A DNA stretch of 62,206 nucleotides. Source: Parendozoicomonas sp. Alg238-R29 (GTDB lineage: Bacteria > Pseudomonadota > Gammaproteobacteria > Pseudomonadales > Endozoicomonadaceae). Location of the stretch: assembly GCF_947331445.1 (NCBI RefSeq), contig NZ_CAMZOG010000015.1, positions 1 to 62,206 on the forward strand, read 5' to 3'. Positions 7,329 through 16,867 of the stretch are shown in pieces; the stretch's first letter is position 1, and each line of letters begins with the position of its first letter. The notes below the pieces were generated by a model that worked only from the letters and a program-made list of their open reading frames with translations, was not told where the DNA came from and did no database searches. The position numbers and the translations under genes are program-made.

Positions 7329-10300
7329 GTGCAAACAGGCAGTACGGAGCAGGCAGTGGTAAGGCCCATTCCACAGGCCACTAAAGCCAGACGATCACCG
7401 ATAAGAGTGGACTACCACGACCCAGAAGACACTCGCTTTCGGTGGGCGGCAAGCCTGCGCCCGAAAACCTGTGGTAAGAAACCAGGAGACAGAAAGCTGG
7501 ATCAATGGCTGATCGGTGTGATTGCCGATTACTCCCCTCCCAAAACCAGCCCCAAAAATTTCTGCATTATAGGCTCCAGAATTTTGCAACGGATTCTTGG
7601 AACCCGTTATTGTGACGATATTGAAGACGGGCAATCCATCTACCAAACGAATGACATAGATCTTTGGGCCAGAAGTATATCGGACCAAACAAGTCTGATC
7701 GATTCCCTGGTAAAGCACATTGAACAAAACCCCGGATTGCGTACCAAGGTCACCTACCTTGATAACTTCCAACATGGTATTAAACAGCGCTCGATAAAAA
7801 TTTGTCGCGTTGAAGCCAATGGTCGAGTGACACCCCTGAGCAGCATTGATATTTCCGCCCCTCTGCACAGTGACAAGCCAAATCCTAGAATCGAGGCTGC
7901 TGACAGTCTAATCAGTCGTTATATCGATAAGGCTGACCATCAACCAATGATCAGCAGAAACACTCCCGACGGGCCGACAACGCTATCGCATCCCACCACA
8001 TTGAACGATACGGTTTATCTCGCAGCACTCAACGAAGCGTTAAGTGACCCCTCCTGCGATCCTGTCATCTACGAGAAACTGCAAGACACTGTCCGCCTCC
8101 TTATTTATATGGAAGTGACACGACGCCTGACTAGTGAGAATGTAGACGATTTTTGCTACCAGCTGATCGAGCTGGTCTGCGAACATCTTCCTGAACAGCA
8201 TGCCAGCTTAAAAAAACTTCTCCCATATATACTCGGCAACAACGTGAACCATCTCAGTCCACGTTTTTTTGAGCCCGTTAAACAACCCAAAGCTAAAGAA
8301 ACGGCACCGGTTGCAAAAACCTACGTGCGCCGAGCAAGAAGCCACGCCATTGCTATTGTTACACCAGAGCAGGCTCAAAAAAAATCTAAAGAATCAGAAA
8401 AGCCTGAAGACTTACAGAAAGCTGTTGTGGTTCCGGTCAAGCCAGAACCTGTCAATATTTCTGAAACCGTTGAGAGTACCAAAGCCTGGATTACACCGAA
8501 CCTACAGATGCCAGACATCCAAGACGGTGCTGAAACACTTCAAAAAGAAAGCACTCCGACTCAATCTACTGATGACACGGTCACCCCACAATCACCAGAA
8601 GACCCGGTAGAGGATGAGCCCAAGCATACAGAACCCTCTCCAGCACAAACTTACGCATCTTCATTAATTGCTGGAACCAGCCCATTACAACCTGACCCAC
8701 AGGTAAAGGAAAAGCCTACATGTATGCATGACCAACCCAGAACCCTACCTGTACGGAATAAAGGAAAATGGGAAAAAAAGCGCAACTCTACCGCGATTAG
8801 CCGAAATTCAAGAAGAGAAAAATCATACAGGGATACAAAACCCAGACACGCGCCCCCTCCGCAGTCTTATATATCTGTAGAGCAACTGTCTAGAGATGAC
8901 ATCACCAGGATTCATTCCCGGCTCGAAGAAGAGAACAACTATGAAAAGCGCATACAGATTATGTTCAGTGAAGGGGTCAACCCTGACGAAATACTGAGAA
9001 AATCCCAAACCAATCCCTCTCTGGAAGTACTTGCGGCTCTATTGATAAAGCCACAACTTGAACCGCCTTCCCCAAAACCTCAGCCTCTTCCGGAGATGAA
9101 ACTTCCGGAGATGAAAGCTGCGCCAAAAACAACAAGCCCTGAGATAAGCGTGGCTGAAGCAATCATAGACTCAGACGCCATGCCCATCACTTCAGAGAGC
9201 ACGCTAAGTTGCTATGAACTGCCGGAAGATGAACCACCACTCACAGAAGAAACAAAATTTGAGAAGGCTTACAGATGTGTCAAAGAGGGTCTGCCGGGTG
9301 CCACCTCTACTCCCATTGGAAATTGGGTTCCAGGAGAGGAAGCCATAACAGAGTATCTTGTTACCGGAAAACTACCGGATATCTCCGCCAACCCAAGCCC
9401 ATGCCTAACCGAAGCTGTTCGTCTAAAGGGTCTGCTTCCAGTACTTATCACACATACTCATGCTGGTTCATTCGCCTGGAATGGCACTCCAGTTCTGGAA
9501 TTGAGGGAGGGTTCCACCCAGAAGCAGCAGGTACTTGAACAACTGGATGAGGTAGGAATGGCTGCCTGCCCTTATACAGATTATCTAAAGGGTGTGATGC
9601 TGACCCAGACTTCAGGCATTTGTGATAATGGTATTCAGGCACTACTGAATGCTGCCAGCGCAGGAGTTACAGGGGCGGCTATAGAATTGCTTCGCTTAAG
9701 CTTCCAGAAACACTGCCCCCTTCCGGCCAGTGTTGCCTTGAGATTACTCAAGAATTGTGTAGAAAGACCCTCAAACCGCCAGTACAAACTACGCTTCCAA
9801 AGTAGCTCCTATCGTCCACCATTCAGTGGAGCCGACAGAATCATTGCTACCATTGAGCAGCAGCTTGGCGGCGAAGAAATAACCAATGAACATTGGCGTG
9901 AACTTGGCGAAAAGCTGAACGCACTTTCCCATTTTCTTCCGGATGAACGTGAACGATGCATGCTGGTGGCAGCCTGCGCAATGAACTTCAGCGGAGACTT
10001 TGCGGAAGCTATGGAATACAAAAAAAACATTGGTAAAAAAGTACTGGCATCCCTGCACAGAGCTCACGCTCTGGACTGGTTTATCCAAAGTCTGCCAATG
10101 ACGCTGTCACATGCTCAGGATAAACAACCAAAAACCTCTTCAGGAATCATCCTGAGCCCTGAAGATATCACTCTGCCCGACACACTAAAAACCTGCCCTG
10201 CTGCAGAAGCGTTATACCAGATACTGCTGCGAAATAGTGAAGGCCTGGATACAAGCATTGTCAGGATGTGTGATCCTGCACAAAGTTACGGGAGCTGGCC

Positions 10301-13300
10301 AACATGGCTGCCTCTCTGCCTGCCCGGCCACACAGGCCTTGGCTGGATGAAAAATAAAGACGCGTTAAAAAACTACTGGAAGCACCTTTTAAAATTACAG
10401 AGAGTGCGGCGTACTCCCAAACCAGCAGCGTCTACCGAACTGTCAAAGCCCGAAGCAGCAAAGCCAAAGATAACAGGGGCAGCCGATATTGCTTCACAAA
10501 CAGCGTCTCACACTGCTGGTTTTTTAAGCTCACCAGCTCCATCGCCATTAAATGCAAAACGTCTACGGGAAGAGATAGACCGAGATGACCCAAGCAGTGC
10601 TGCCGGAGTACCCAGAGATTATGATAACCTTGATAGGCTGTTACTGGACAGCCTGGCAGTTAAAGTTTGCCCACCAGATGGTCTACCACAAAGCCCTTTA
10701 GTAAACCAATCTCCGGCCAATGCTGTTACTCAAGGGTGTGAGTTAACAGCAGAGGCACTGACACTGATCGGTGCCCAACTTTCGGATCGAAGCCCAGATA
10801 CTAGTGACTTTCACAACATCCCTCCAGAAAAGTGCGCACAGGCTATCACACTTTTAAAACAGGCTATTGATCAGTTTGGTAACCCTTACGCATGCTGGGC
10901 CTATAGCCGCCTGATAAGGCCAAATCTTATTGCCCGACTGGCCACAGAACAGGGAGAGAAGGACTGGTACGAATATTATCTGGCCCCTATGATGTTCGCA
11001 GCCACCATGGGTGTTAACGGTGCAGCTGAAGACCTGATGGCAGAATTACTGGCAGGGAGAGCTGATGCCCTGATGATTGCCATTGTGAGCATGATTACCT
11101 GCCGTCAACTCAAGGCCAAACAGTTCTCCCTGAAACTGAACTTCCCGGCCATTTGCAAGAGTGAATTCCTCGACCATATCACCAACTACGATGGCAACGG
11201 AACCAACAACGATTGGTGCGCATATCTCCTTAAGGGTTTAACCAGCATTTATGAGGACGCTACTGCAAGCCCAGATACCTGCCATATGTTGCGGGATATT
11301 TGGATATATGCTCTTTTACACAAAACATGCCCTACAGCTGATAAATCCATACAGAAACTTGGCATACCAAGGGCGTTGGACGATCTCAAAATTCCAGACG
11401 GGTTACAGATCTGTATTGCGACATCTCTAAACTACTTTGGCCCAGCAACCAAGAGCTATTACGAAAGAATATTAGTGAGTTTTCTTTCACCTCCTGCCAG
11501 AGCACTAGCCGATCTTTGGGTAACACCAGAGAGTAAGAGAACAACAAATATCGCTTCACTGACCAGTGATGACAGTGTAAAGCTCTTAACTTACCTGCAG
11601 TGGCAGCCAGGCATTGATAATGCTGTCAACGCCAGTCAGCAATTGAAAGCGAACATATCCAGGAAAAATACTTATGTGCGAGACAACATCATTCCCAATG
11701 AACGCTTAATGCGATTGGTGCAATGCACTCTGGCCTCAGATCTTCGGCAAAGTTTGCCAGAATGCAGAGACCCCTTTATAAGGGATATTCAGCCTTGGCC
11801 GGCCATATACCAGTTTCTCAAGCCAGATGCAGAAATCACTTTACTTACACCATCCTCTGATCTTGAATCGCAGTTTCACGAGTTAGAACGAGTTGACGAT
11901 GAGTTATTAAAGGGGTTAACCGGAGAGAAACCAGACCCGTTCAATGTTTCGTCCTTGAAAGATGCCCTTTATCATTATTGTGATTCCATCTGTGATGACA
12001 CCATTATACTTGAAGAAATTAACCCGCAACTTGCCAGCAAACTTCTTGTTCGTTTAACAAAACTCCAGAAACATAAGCCCCAAAATCCATACCTGCCCCT
12101 AAATCCATACCAGCCCCTAAATCCATACCTGCCACTGATAAAAGGGCTATGTATAGAAATCAAACATAAAGAAGATGCGGGCAGTCATGGGATCGCCTAC
12201 GCAGGAGCAGAGCTGGTAAATGCAGCAATGCATGGTTGTGATGATGCCGCCCGCCATCTTGCCAGGCTTGCCCTTCGTTTTGATTCTCCGATATCTATGG
12301 AGCGGGTTCTGGACGTGTTTTTAATCCAGTATCAACGGGCTCGACGACATAAGCTGAGATTCTTATTCCCTCCCTGGAATCTCTATACACACGAAATAAA
12401 CAATATCATCAATACTCTGGACCGTACGTGCCTAGGTGCAAAGTCCCCTAAAAAGCCTCTGCGGGTGATGATAAAGAGTGAACTCATACCCAAGCTTATG
12501 AGTTTAGTGGAATCCACGAGTGGCTCTGAAGCAAGCAGTAAGCTGAGTTTGCTGATCAGTACGTGTCACCAGATTATTGGAGAAAATCAAGTCCATCGCC
12601 TGTACTCTTCAAGGAAATTGTCCGGTGTCAGTGCCTCAACAATGCATCAATGGGTACACCACCTGAAACTAACCTATAAAGACACGGATGAAGACTATAA
12701 GCGAGCCTTGGCTCAAATTGTCCAGTTGGATGAAAAGCTGTCTCAACTAAAAATTCCCTACCGAACAGTTCCTTATTTTGTTGATAATCCAGCACCTGAC
12801 GAAAAGCAATGGCAACGGTTTATTGATTGGTACGGACAGATAGATAACTGGTACCAGCTACCTGCCATGATGGGGCAGATGGAATTAAAAGAATGGCAAG
12901 AAGGGGACTGCGCTCAACAATTTCAATGTCTTCTCCCAAAAGAAGGGGATGCTGTTTGTCATGGGCCTGGCCCGGAAAGAACATCTGCACACTACCGGAA
13001 TTCCTTATATTTACTGATCACCAACTGCCTTTTGGAAGGAAACTTTTTAAGGCTGCCGTACCCTGCAGATGATGCACAACTGGCCATGGCAAAGTATTGG
13101 TATGACCAGCTCAGAATTGATTTGGGAGATTTTGGGTGTTCAAAGGAAGCCACCAGCCAACCGCCCAAAGAACCTGGCTCTGCGAGCTCTGGTAAAACAA
13201 AGAAGAAAAGTAAAAAGAAAACCCATTCTGTTGGTGACAGCTCATCTGGAAGATCTACTCTTCCCGAAAAGCCAGAAGACTCACCTGCTGAGGAGACAGC

Positions 13301-13307
13301 GCTTTAA
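7329..13307 (+). CDS. giant 1992-residue protein with a nucleotidyltransferase-like head and helical repeats
   Basis: I do not recognise the full-length protein. Residues 78-180 carry a pattern like a Pol-beta-type nucleotidyltransferase fold: IIGSRILQRIL (G82-S83), then NDIDLW (D109, D111) and SSIDIS (D174) as the possible third acid. Residues ~310-540 are low-complexity, rich in Pro, Glu, Lys and Ser, so probably disordered. Several later stretches look like Sel1/TPR-type helical repeats (near 762-795, 1215-1245 and 1617-1652, each with an A..G...A pattern). A tandem NPYxPL triplet lies near residue 1586, and a lysine-rich tail (KTKKKSKKK) near 1957. No signal peptide or membrane segment is seen. 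The start is GTG with GGGG upstream, so the exact start is uncertain. A RecQ-like helicase follows 95 nt later in the same direction. It could equally be a secreted effector. Confidence 0.75.
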   Translation: MQTGSTEQAVVRPIPQATKARRSPIRVDYHDPEDTRFRWAASLRPKTCGKKPGDRKLDQWLIGVIADYSPPKTSPKNFCIIGSRILQRILGTRYCDDIEDGQSIYQTNDIDLWARSISDQTSLIDSLVKHIEQNPGLRTKVTYLDNFQHGIKQRSIKICRVEANGRVTPLSSIDISAPLHSDKPNPRIEAADSLISRYIDKADHQPMISRNTPDGPTTLSHPTTLNDTVYLAALNEALSDPSCDPVIYEKLQDTVRLLIYMEVTRRLTSENVDDFCYQLIELVCEHLPEQHASLKKLLPYILGNNVNHLSPRFFEPVKQPKAKETAPVAKTYVRRARSHAIAIVTPEQAQKKSKESEKPEDLQKAVVVPVKPEPVNISETVESTKAWITPNLQMPDIQDGAETLQKESTPTQSTDDTVTPQSPEDPVEDEPKHTEPSPAQTYASSLIAGTSPLQPDPQVKEKPTCMHDQPRTLPVRNKGKWEKKRNSTAISRNSRREKSYRDTKPRHAPPPQSYISVEQLSRDDITRIHSRLEEENNYEKRIQIMFSEGVNPDEILRKSQTNPSLEVLAALLIKPQLEPPSPKPQPLPEMKLPEMKAAPKTTSPEISVAEAIIDSDAMPITSESTLSCYELPEDEPPLTEETKFEKAYRCVKEGLPGATSTPIGNWVPGEEAITEYLVTGKLPDISANPSPCLTEAVRLKGLLPVLITHTHAGSFAWNGTPVLELREGSTQKQQVLEQLDEVGMAACPYTDYLKGVMLTQTSGICDNGIQALLNAASAGVTGAAIELLRLSFQKHCPLPASVALRLLKNCVERPSNRQYKLRFQSSSYRPPFSGADRIIATIEQQLGGEEITNEHWRELGEKLNALSHFLPDERERCMLVAACAMNFSGDFAEAMEYKKNIGKKVLASLHRAHALDWFIQSLPMTLSHAQDKQPKTSSGIILSPEDITLPDTLKTCPAAEALYQILLRNSEGLDTSIVRMCDPAQSYGSWPTWLPLCLPGHTGLGWMKNKDALKNYWKHLLKLQRVRRTPKPAASTELSKPEAAKPKITGAADIASQTASHTAGFLSSPAPSPLNAKRLREEIDRDDPSSAAGVPRDYDNLDRLLLDSLAVKVCPPDGLPQSPLVNQSPANAVTQGCELTAEALTLIGAQLSDRSPDTSDFHNIPPEKCAQAITLLKQAIDQFGNPYACWAYSRLIRPNLIARLATEQGEKDWYEYYLAPMMFAATMGVNGAAEDLMAELLAGRADALMIAIVSMITCRQLKAKQFSLKLNFPAICKSEFLDHITNYDGNGTNNDWCAYLLKGLTSIYEDATASPDTCHMLRDIWIYALLHKTCPTADKSIQKLGIPRALDDLKIPDGLQICIATSLNYFGPATKSYYERILVSFLSPPARALADLWVTPESKRTTNIASLTSDDSVKLLTYLQWQPGIDNAVNASQQLKANISRKNTYVRDNIIPNERLMRLVQCTLASDLRQSLPECRDPFIRDIQPWPAIYQFLKPDAEITLLTPSSDLESQFHELERVDDELLKGLTGEKPDPFNVSSLKDALYHYCDSICDDTIILEEINPQLASKLLVRLTKLQKHKPQNPYLPLNPYQPLNPYLPLIKGLCIEIKHKEDAGSHGIAYAGAELVNAAMHGCDDAARHLARLALRFDSPISMERVLDVFLIQYQRARRHKLRFLFPPWNLYTHEINNIINTLDRTCLGAKSPKKPLRVMIKSELIPKLMSLVESTSGSEASSKLSLLISTCHQIIGENQVHRLYSSRKLSGVSASTMHQWVHHLKLTYKDTDEDYKRALAQIVQLDEKLSQLKIPYRTVPYFVDNPAPDEKQWQRFIDWYGQIDNWYQLPAMMGQMELKEWQEGDCAQQFQCLLPKEGDAVCHGPGPERTSAHYRNSLYLLITNCLLEGNFLRLPYPADDAQLAMAKYWYDQLRIDLGDFGCSKEATSQPPKEPGSASSGKTKKKSKKKTHSVGDSSSGRSTLPEKPEDSPAEETAL
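12084..12137 (+). repeat. three in-frame 18-bp tandem repeats
   Basis: The unit AATCCATACCTGCCCCTA occurs three times head to tail (copy 2 has A for T at one site; copy 3 is diverged at its end), encoding NPYLPL-NPYQPL-NPYLPL inside the giant protein. The near-identity suggests recent expansion by slippage; copy number changes would keep the frame. Confidence 0.9.
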
Positions 13308-13402
13308 ACGATGCCCTTGATAACCCACAATACATATTCCATTGATAACATAGAATATCTTCACACCTTCACTGATAATCAAAACATCACACAGACAGGA
13401 TT

Positions 13403-15358
13403 ATGAGCCAGATGCTCCCTTCCGCTTTACACGACAATCTCAATCAATGGTTTGGTTACAGCAGCTTTCGTGAAGGTCAGGAACAAGTTATTCAAACCAT
13501 TATTGATGGCCGTTCCGCAGCTGCAATTTTCCCAACAGGGTCGGGAAAATCCCTTTGCTATCAAATGGCAGCCCTGAACCTGCCCCACCTGACTCTGGTT
13601 ATTTCCCCATTACTCGCTTTAATGCAGGATCAGTTGGATTTTCTTAACAGCCACAACATTCCTGCTACCAGCATTGATTCCACACGCAGTGGCGACGAAA
13701 CCCGACAGATTATGCAAGATGTTCGAAACGGAACGATCAAAATCCTGATGGTTTCAGTAGAACGTTTAAAGAATGAACGTTTTCGCCAGTTTATCAGTAA
13801 TATTCCCGTTTCTTTGCTGGTTGTTGATGAAGCTCACTGCATCTCAGAATGGGGACATAACTTTCGTCCGGATTATTTAAAGCTTCCCGATTACCAGAAA
13901 GAGTTTCGCATTCCCCAAACCCTTTTACTGACCGCTACGGCCACTCCAAAAGTAATGGCAGACATGCAGCAAAAGTTTGCTATCAGCCATGATGACATAG
14001 TGGCAACAGGCTTTTACCGTCCGAACCTGGATCTATCGGTCGCTTCCGTTGACCAAAATAGTCGGGATCAAACTCTTTTGGAGTGGCTGATGCCCCACCA
14101 GTATGAAGCCTCTATCGTTTATGTGACCCAACAGAAAACAGCTGATTCTCTGGCAGCCTTTCTAAGAGATAACGGCATCAATGCTGTCGCTTATCACGCA
14201 GGCCTGCAAAACGAAGAGCGGGATAACATTCAGCAAGCATTTATGAATAATCGCTACAAATGCATTGTTGCTACCATTGCTTTTGGCATGGGCATTGATA
14301 AAAGCGATATTCGTGCCGTTGTTCATTACGACTTGCCCAAATCTACTGAGAACTACAGTCAGGAGATTGGCCGTGCCGGGCGAGATGGCCTTCCCTCTCG
14401 CTGCCTGGTTTTGGGAAATCGGGACAACCTGAATGTGCTGGAAAACTTTGTTTATGGCGATACTCCCACAGCTAACAGTATCAAACTGGTTTTACAGCAG
14501 ATTCGTGATGCTGGCAGTCAGTGGGAAGTGATGATGAATCGGCTGTCATCATCAACAAATATACGACTGCTGCCATTGAAAACCCTGCTGGTGTATTTAG
14601 AGATACAGGGGGTGATTCGTCCACTTTACAGTTACTTTGCCGAATACCGGCTGCAGTATGTCATTCAGCCCGACCAGCTGTCTGAACACTTTCAGGGAGA
14701 AAGGCGACAATTTGTTGAAGCGTTACTCAATAGTGTCCGCATGGCCCGCACCTGGGGCACACTGGATATCGACAGTTTCTGTCAAAATTATAACTCACTG
14801 GGTGGGCAAGCCGACCGCAGCCGGGTGATTAAGGCACTGGATTACTTCCAGGAACACAATTGGATTGTACTGGAAAGCAGGCAGATGACTGAGGTATATC
14901 AGGTTATCGGCAATCACTTTGTGCTGAATGAATTAACCGACACCCTTCACCAACTGTTCAAGAAAAAAGAGCAGAGCGAAATTCAGCGCATCCATGAGAT
15001 GGTGGCTTTATTTGAAAGTGAAGAGTGTCTGACCAGTCAGCTGGCTCAGTGGTTTGGTGATCACAACGCGCCATCACAATGTGGACACTGTTCAGCCTGC
15101 CGCCAGGTCGCAGTCGTTTTCCCCACTCCGCCTTTAAACCCACCAGCAGACTCCGTGAATGTTCAACAGTTACTGCAAGCTTATACGGACAAACTCAACA
15201 CAGTTTGGGAGCAACAACCGGAACCTGAAACACTGGCCCGGTTTCTTTGCGGGATTCCCGAGCCGGTTTTACAGAAGGTTCGTGGGCGTTCGCTTCCGGG
15301 TTTTGGAACTTTAACCCAATGGCCTTATCAAAGAGTTATGAAAGCTATCTGTAATTAA
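13403..15358 (+). CDS. RecQ-family ATP-dependent DNA helicase
   Basis: A 3'-5' superfamily 2 DNA helicase, 651 aa. Walker A is FPTGSGKSLCYQ (K49), and Walker B is the DEAH box at 142-145 followed by CISEWGHNFRPDY, a RecQ hallmark. The second helicase domain has GMGIDKSDIRAVVHYDLP and QEIGRAGRDG (motif VI). A zinc-type cluster (CGHCSAC) lies near residue 575. It looks like the RecQ-like paralogue rather than canonical RecQ: no clear HRDC domain is visible in the short C-terminal tail. Its start ATG follows ACAGGATT. It lies 95 nt downstream of the giant NTase-like gene with no terminator visible between, so co-transcription is possible. Confidence 0.92.
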   Translation: MSQMLPSALHDNLNQWFGYSSFREGQEQVIQTIIDGRSAAAIFPTGSGKSLCYQMAALNLPHLTLVISPLLALMQDQLDFLNSHNIPATSIDSTRSGDETRQIMQDVRNGTIKILMVSVERLKNERFRQFISNIPVSLLVVDEAHCISEWGHNFRPDYLKLPDYQKEFRIPQTLLLTATATPKVMADMQQKFAISHDDIVATGFYRPNLDLSVASVDQNSRDQTLLEWLMPHQYEASIVYVTQQKTADSLAAFLRDNGINAVAYHAGLQNEERDNIQQAFMNNRYKCIVATIAFGMGIDKSDIRAVVHYDLPKSTENYSQEIGRAGRDGLPSRCLVLGNRDNLNVLENFVYGDTPTANSIKLVLQQIRDAGSQWEVMMNRLSSSTNIRLLPLKTLLVYLEIQGVIRPLYSYFAEYRLQYVIQPDQLSEHFQGERRQFVEALLNSVRMARTWGTLDIDSFCQNYNSLGGQADRSRVIKALDYFQEHNWIVLESRQMTEVYQVIGNHFVLNELTDTLHQLFKKKEQSEIQRIHEMVALFESEECLTSQLAQWFGDHNAPSQCGHCSACRQVAVVFPTPPLNPPADSVNVQQLLQAYTDKLNTVWEQQPEPETLARFLCGIPEPVLQKVRGRSLPGFGTLTQWPYQRVMKAICN

Positions 15359-15451
15359 AATAAATTTAGGTTTTATCAACTATTTACACACTCAGTACGG
15401 TCTATCATCCTTGAACTCAGGATTTATCACTTAACATCTGGAGAATGTCGT

Positions 15452-16429
15452 ATGTTCAAGGCGCTGGTACTGGAGCAACAAGACAAGAAAACCCTGTCCT
15501 CAGTTAAGCAGCTGGAAGTTGACGACTTGCCGGAAGGCGATGTTCTGGTAGATGTTGAGTACTCTTCCCTGAATTACAAGGATGGTCTTGCCGTTACCGG
15601 TAAAGGCAAGATCATTCGTAACTTCCCAATGGTTCCCGGTATTGATTTCGCTGGCACTATTGCCCATTCCGATAACACCTCTTTTGATAAGGGTGACAAG
15701 GTTATCCTGACGGGTTGGGGCGTGGGTGAAAACCACTGGGGCGGCATGGCTGGCATGGCTCGTGTAAAAGCCAGCCAGCTGGTGAATATGCCTGTAGGAC
15801 TGGACAGCAAAAAAGCCATGGCTATTGGTACTGCCGGCCTGACCGCCATGTTGTGTGTTATGGCTCTGGAAAATGCCGGTGTAAAACCTGAAAGCGGTGA
15901 AATCCTGGTGACTGGTGCCAGCGGTGGTGTGGGCAGTGTTTCTGTTACTTTGCTGTCCCAATTGGGTTACAACGTTACTGCCGTTTCCGGCCGTGAAGAA
16001 AACACACCTTTACTGCAAGAACTGGGTGCCAGTCGTGTTCTGCCTCGCAGCCAGTTTACTGAGAAAGGCCGTCCACTGGATAAGCAGTTCTGGGCTGGTG
16101 CGATAGACACTGTTGGAAGCCAGATGCTGGCTAATGTTCTTTCCCAGGTAAACTACGGTGGCGCTGTAGCAGCCTGTGGCCTGGCCGGTGGTTTTGACCT
16201 GCCCACAACCGTAATGCCATTTATTCTTCGTGGCGTAAACCTGCTGGGTGTTGACTCTGTTTACTGTCCACTGGAACGTCGTATGACAGCCTGGAACCGT
16301 CTGGTTGAACGGCTGCCAGAATCTTTCTTCCAGCGTGCCTGCAAAGAAGTTACCCTGGAAGATGTTGCCGAACAGGCTGAGGCCATCACCAATGGTCAGG
16401 TGACGGGGCGTGTCCTGGTAAAACTGTGA
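15452..16429 (+). CDS. acuI: acrylyl-CoA reductase / YhdH-type quinone oxidoreductase
   Basis: NADPH-dependent medium-chain reductase (325 aa) of the AcuI/YhdH family, which reduces toxic acryloyl-CoA to propionyl-CoA. The catalytic GroES-like domain begins MFKALVLEQQ and has the characteristic SLNYKDGLAVTGKGKI and FPMVPGIDFAGT segments; the Rossmann domain carries VTGASGGVGS (residues 153-162). No zinc ligands are present, as expected. The start follows a GGAG Shine-Dalgarno (TCTGGAGAATGTCGTATG). In marine bacteria AcuI is part of dimethylsulfoniopropionate and acrylate breakdown, but no DMSP lyase or propionate genes adjoin it here, so a general detoxifying role is just as likely. Confidence 0.9.
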   Translation: MFKALVLEQQDKKTLSSVKQLEVDDLPEGDVLVDVEYSSLNYKDGLAVTGKGKIIRNFPMVPGIDFAGTIAHSDNTSFDKGDKVILTGWGVGENHWGGMAGMARVKASQLVNMPVGLDSKKAMAIGTAGLTAMLCVMALENAGVKPESGEILVTGASGGVGSVSVTLLSQLGYNVTAVSGREENTPLLQELGASRVLPRSQFTEKGRPLDKQFWAGAIDTVGSQMLANVLSQVNYGGAVAACGLAGGFDLPTTVMPFILRGVNLLGVDSVYCPLERRMTAWNRLVERLPESFFQRACKEVTLEDVAEQAEAITNGQVTGRVLVKL

Positions 16430-16430
16430 T

Positions 16431-16695
16431 CTAACACAACACATTTTCCTCTACAGCATCGCCAACCGGTGGTGCTGTTACTGCTTCCTTCATCCTTAAG
16501 CTGTTCTCTGCCAGCTTTGAAATCTGGTCTGGGTTTTCAAACATACTGACACACTCACGACACAGTGTGACCTGGCTGGCTAAACACTCATCACGATCAA
16601 CGGTGGTCTGCAAAACCGGATCATCCCGCAATGGCTAATGATCCTTCAGATATTCATAGCCGAGGGCCAGCGCAGAAATACGCTGCCCCAGAAGT
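16431..16695 (-). mobile_element. IS1380-type transposase remnant
   Basis: On the minus strand a fragment reads QRISALALGYEYLKDH-stop-PLRDDPVLQTTVDRDECLASQVTLCR. This matches the conserved N-terminal block of IS1380-family transposases (QR..GiAlGYEDLNDHd.LR.DpalQtavgr...LAS..TLcRfEN). A stop replaces one codon inside the block, and an apparent short insertion precedes FENPDQI. Neither the rest of the transposase nor the terminal inverted repeats are visible. It is a dead scrap between acuI and amt. Confidence 0.72.
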
Positions 16696-16867
16696 GGTTC
16701 GGTTTTATGGCGGCAGCGTGGAAAACGAGCGATGGGAGGATTGCAATCTGTCATGGGCGATTTGGTCGTTATGTTTGGCGTAAGTCACTGAACAATAACA
16801 AAAAACCATCTCGCCCTTCTTATTTTGGTAAAATATTCGGGCTAAGCCATTTCAAAAAATACAGCGA

